A stretch of DNA of 64,000 nt from Mobilicoccus caccae (GTDB taxonomy: Bacteria; Actinomycetota; Actinomycetes; Actinomycetales; Dermatophilaceae), in the NCBI RefSeq assembly GCF_030161635.1, contig NZ_BSUO01000001.1, forward strand, positions 3,143,199-3,207,198, written 5' to 3'. The notes beneath the pieces were generated by a model. It was given only the letters and a program-made list of their open reading frames with translations, was not told where the DNA came from and made no database searches. Of the stretch, positions 62,596-64,000 are shown in pieces (position 1 is the first letter of the stretch; every line of letters starts with the position of its first letter). Position numbers and translations under genes: made by a program.

Positions 62596-63171
62596 CTACA
62601 CGACGGACTTGGTGAATCCGGCGAAGGAGCGGCTGGCCGTCGGGCCGCGCTGCCCCTGGTAGTGCGACCGGTAGACCGGGCTGCCGTAGGGGTGCTCGGC
62701 CGGCGAGGACAACTGGAAGAAGCAGAGCTGGCCGATCTTCATCCCCGGGTAGAGCTTGATGGGCAGCGTCGCGACGTTGCTGAGCTCGAGGGTGACGTGC
62801 CCGTCGAAGCCCGGGTCGACGAAACCGGCGGTGGCGTGGGTGAGCAGCCCCAGGCGACCGAGGGAGGACTTGCCCTCGACGCGGGCCGCGATGTCGTCGG
62901 GCAGGCACACCGTCTCGTAGGTGGACCCCAGCACGAACTCACCCGGATGCAGGACGAACGCGTCGTCGGACTCGACCTCCACCAGCCGCGTGAGATCGGG
63001 CTGCTCCTCCGCGGGATCGATGTAGGGGTACTTGTGGTTGTCGAACAGCCGGAAGTACCGATCGAGCCGGACGTCGATGCTCGAGGGCTGGACCATCCCC
63101 TCGTCGTAAGGGGTGAGGCGGACCCGCCCGGCGTCGACCTGGGCCTTGATGTCGCGATCGGAGAGCAGCAC
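62596..63171 (-). CDS. dcd: dCTP deaminase (probably bifunctional, dUMP-forming)
   Basis: Makes dUTP or dUMP from dCTP for thymidylate synthesis. 191 residues, the typical actinobacterial length. Motifs: [64 protein letters not shown] (catalytic Arg/Glu region) and the end [15 protein letters not shown]. The GTG start at VLLSDRD fits the family start; the frame continues upstream without a better start. The actinobacterial form usually also hydrolyses the triphosphate. Confidence 0.93.
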   Translation of the reverse strand: MLLSDRDIKAQVDAGRVRLTPYDEGMVQPSSIDVRLDRYFRLFDNHKYPYIDPAEEQPDLTRLVEVESDDAFVLHPGEFVLGSTYETVCLPDDIAARVEGKSSLGRLGLLTHATAGFVDPGFDGHVTLELSNVATLPIKLYPGMKIGQLCFFQLSSPAEHPYGSPVYRSHYQGQRGPTASRSFAGFTKSVV

Positions 63172-63434
63172 GGACAGACACGTTACCGTGGCGGCCTCGG
63201 TGCAGAACGTCGGCGAGCTCCGAGCGATGACCGCCCCCTGACACCCTCGCGGCACCCCTTGGACGTCGCGGATCGCTCAGGGCCGTCCCCGGGTCGCCGA
63301 AGGGATGGCTGCGAGCGCACACGAAACGACGTCGTCCCCTGGGGCGGCTGGTGCTGCGGGGGGACCTCGCACGCCGATTCGTCCCGTTCGAGCGATCGAG
63401 CGGGCCGAGCCTCTCCGCGACACCGAGGAATCCC

Positions 63435-64000
63435 ATGCGCCTGCGCACCGCGACGGTCAGCGCCGTCACCATCACCCTGCTCTCCTCCGGCGTCGCCGCC
63501 GTCGCCGCTCCGGCGACCGCCGCGACCAGTACGACCTCGACCTCGACCTCGACCTCGACCTCGACCTCGACCGACGCTGCGCGGCAGTCGAGGACCACCG
63601 CGCTCCGAGCACGGGTGAGCGCGCCGTCGGCGATGACCTCACGCCTCAACGGGGGCGCCAGGAGCCGCTATCTGGGCACCGGGTTCTCCGGGATCGTCCT
63701 CGACGAGGCGAGCGGTCAGGTGCTGTGGTCGACGCGCACCGCGACGGCGCGGATGCCCGCCTCCACGCAGAAGGTCATGACGGCGTTCACCGTGCTGTCC
63801 TCCACCTCGCCCGGCACGCAGCTCGTGACCCGCGTGTTCCAGAGTCCGGCCGTGCCCGGCAACGTGTACCTGCGCGGCGCGGGCGACCCCTCGCTCACGC
63901 CGGCCAAGCTCAAGACCCTCGCCGACCGTACGGCCGCCGGGCTACGCGCGCAGGGCCGGACCTCGGTCACGCTCTACGCGGACGCCTCCGCGTTCCCGGC
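63435..64000 (+). CDS. D-alanyl-D-alanine carboxypeptidase (PBP4/DacB type), 5' part
   Basis: The first 188 residues are inside the window; the gene runs off the right end. A signal peptide (residues 1-30, TVSAVTITLLSSGVAAVAAPATAA) is followed by a Ser-Thr repeat encoded by a 6-base tandem repeat (63534-63572). The active-site Ser-x-x-Lys is in MPASTQKVMTAF (about residue 112). SGIVLDEASGQVLWS and YLRGAGDPSLTP are typical of the PBP4 family, which trims peptidoglycan cross-links outside the membrane. The remaining SxN and KTG motifs lie beyond the window. Confidence 0.85.
   Translation, partial: MRLRTATVSAVTITLLSSGVAAVAAPATAATSTTSTSTSTSTSTSTDAARQSRTTALRARVSAPSAMTSRLNGGARSRYLGTGFSGIVLDEASGQVLWSTRTATARMPASTQKVMTAFTVLSSTSPGTQLVTRVFQSPAVPGNVYLRGAGDPSLTPAKLKTLADRTAAGLRAQGRTSVTLYADASAFP
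63534..63572. repeat. 6-base tandem repeat in the carboxypeptidase gene
   Basis: ACCTCG is repeated six times without change, plus ACC. It encodes alternating Thr and Ser just after the signal peptide. Confidence 0.85.

Overview
The window is GC-rich DNA (about 70% by eye). Genes are packed head to tail, many overlap by 4 bases (ATGA/GTGA), GTG starts are common, and several promoters sit 6-7 bases before the start codon. These traits, a GTP-type PEP carboxykinase, a CysD/CysN sulfate-activation pair, an APS-type CysH and a bifunctional-type Dcd point to an actinobacterium, probably of the order Micrococcales. I cannot name the genus. The window looks chromosomal: four tRNA genes (Ser-CGA, Arg-ACG, Ser-GCT, Ser-TGA), no rRNA, no CRISPR, no insertion sequence and no phage genes were seen.

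Layout. 1-8.8 kb: end of an APC permease, a PLP ammonia-lyase, two UDP-sugar glycosyltransferases flanking a two-gene ABC transporter, a dimethylargininase, and a membrane-anchored exonuclease-like protein with a CCHC zinc knuckle. 8.8-13.8 kb: a catabolic cluster (FAD monooxygenase, metallo-beta-lactamase-fold hydrolase, IclR regulator, MHS transporter) with a shared candidate operator. 14.0-22.2 kb: a seven-gene sulfate-assimilation operon (sulfite reductase, cysH, cysD, cysN, siroheme synthase, TauE exporter, chelatase) led by a small Cys-ending leader peptide. 22.2-24 kb: gene debris around a Phd/PIN toxin-antitoxin pair. 24-30.3 kb: SigJ-like sigma factor with an AhpD-like partner, then a GH13 glucosidase with its sugar ABC importer. 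30.5-36.2 kb: tRNA genes, tadA, upp, small membrane proteins, and a MerR/DUF2306 divergent pair. 36.2-44.4 kb: pckG with tandem CRP/GlxR-like sites, a two-component system, an LCP ligase, two VTT membrane proteins and a cold-shock protein. 44.8-48.5 kb: LacI regulator, tRNA-Ser, cysE and cysK. 48.9-57.5 kb: a large membrane Fe-S oxidoreductase with a repeated tail, a DJ-1/PfpI protein, and a heterodimeric ABC exporter. 57.6-64 kb: dienelactone hydrolase, osmoprotectant ABC importer, alpha/beta hydrolase, dcd, and the start of a D-Ala-D-Ala carboxypeptidase.

Working together. The sulfur operon makes sulfide from sulfate and also makes and metallates the siroheme its reductase needs. CysE and CysK 25 kb away turn sulfide into cysteine. 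The sugar importer and glucosidase form one uptake-and-hydrolysis operon.

Data quality. Twelve apparent frameshifts in ten genes are each repaired by adding one C or G in a C/G run. This strongly suggests homopolymer under-calling in the assembly, not gene decay, and it should be settled before any of these genes is called a pseudogene.
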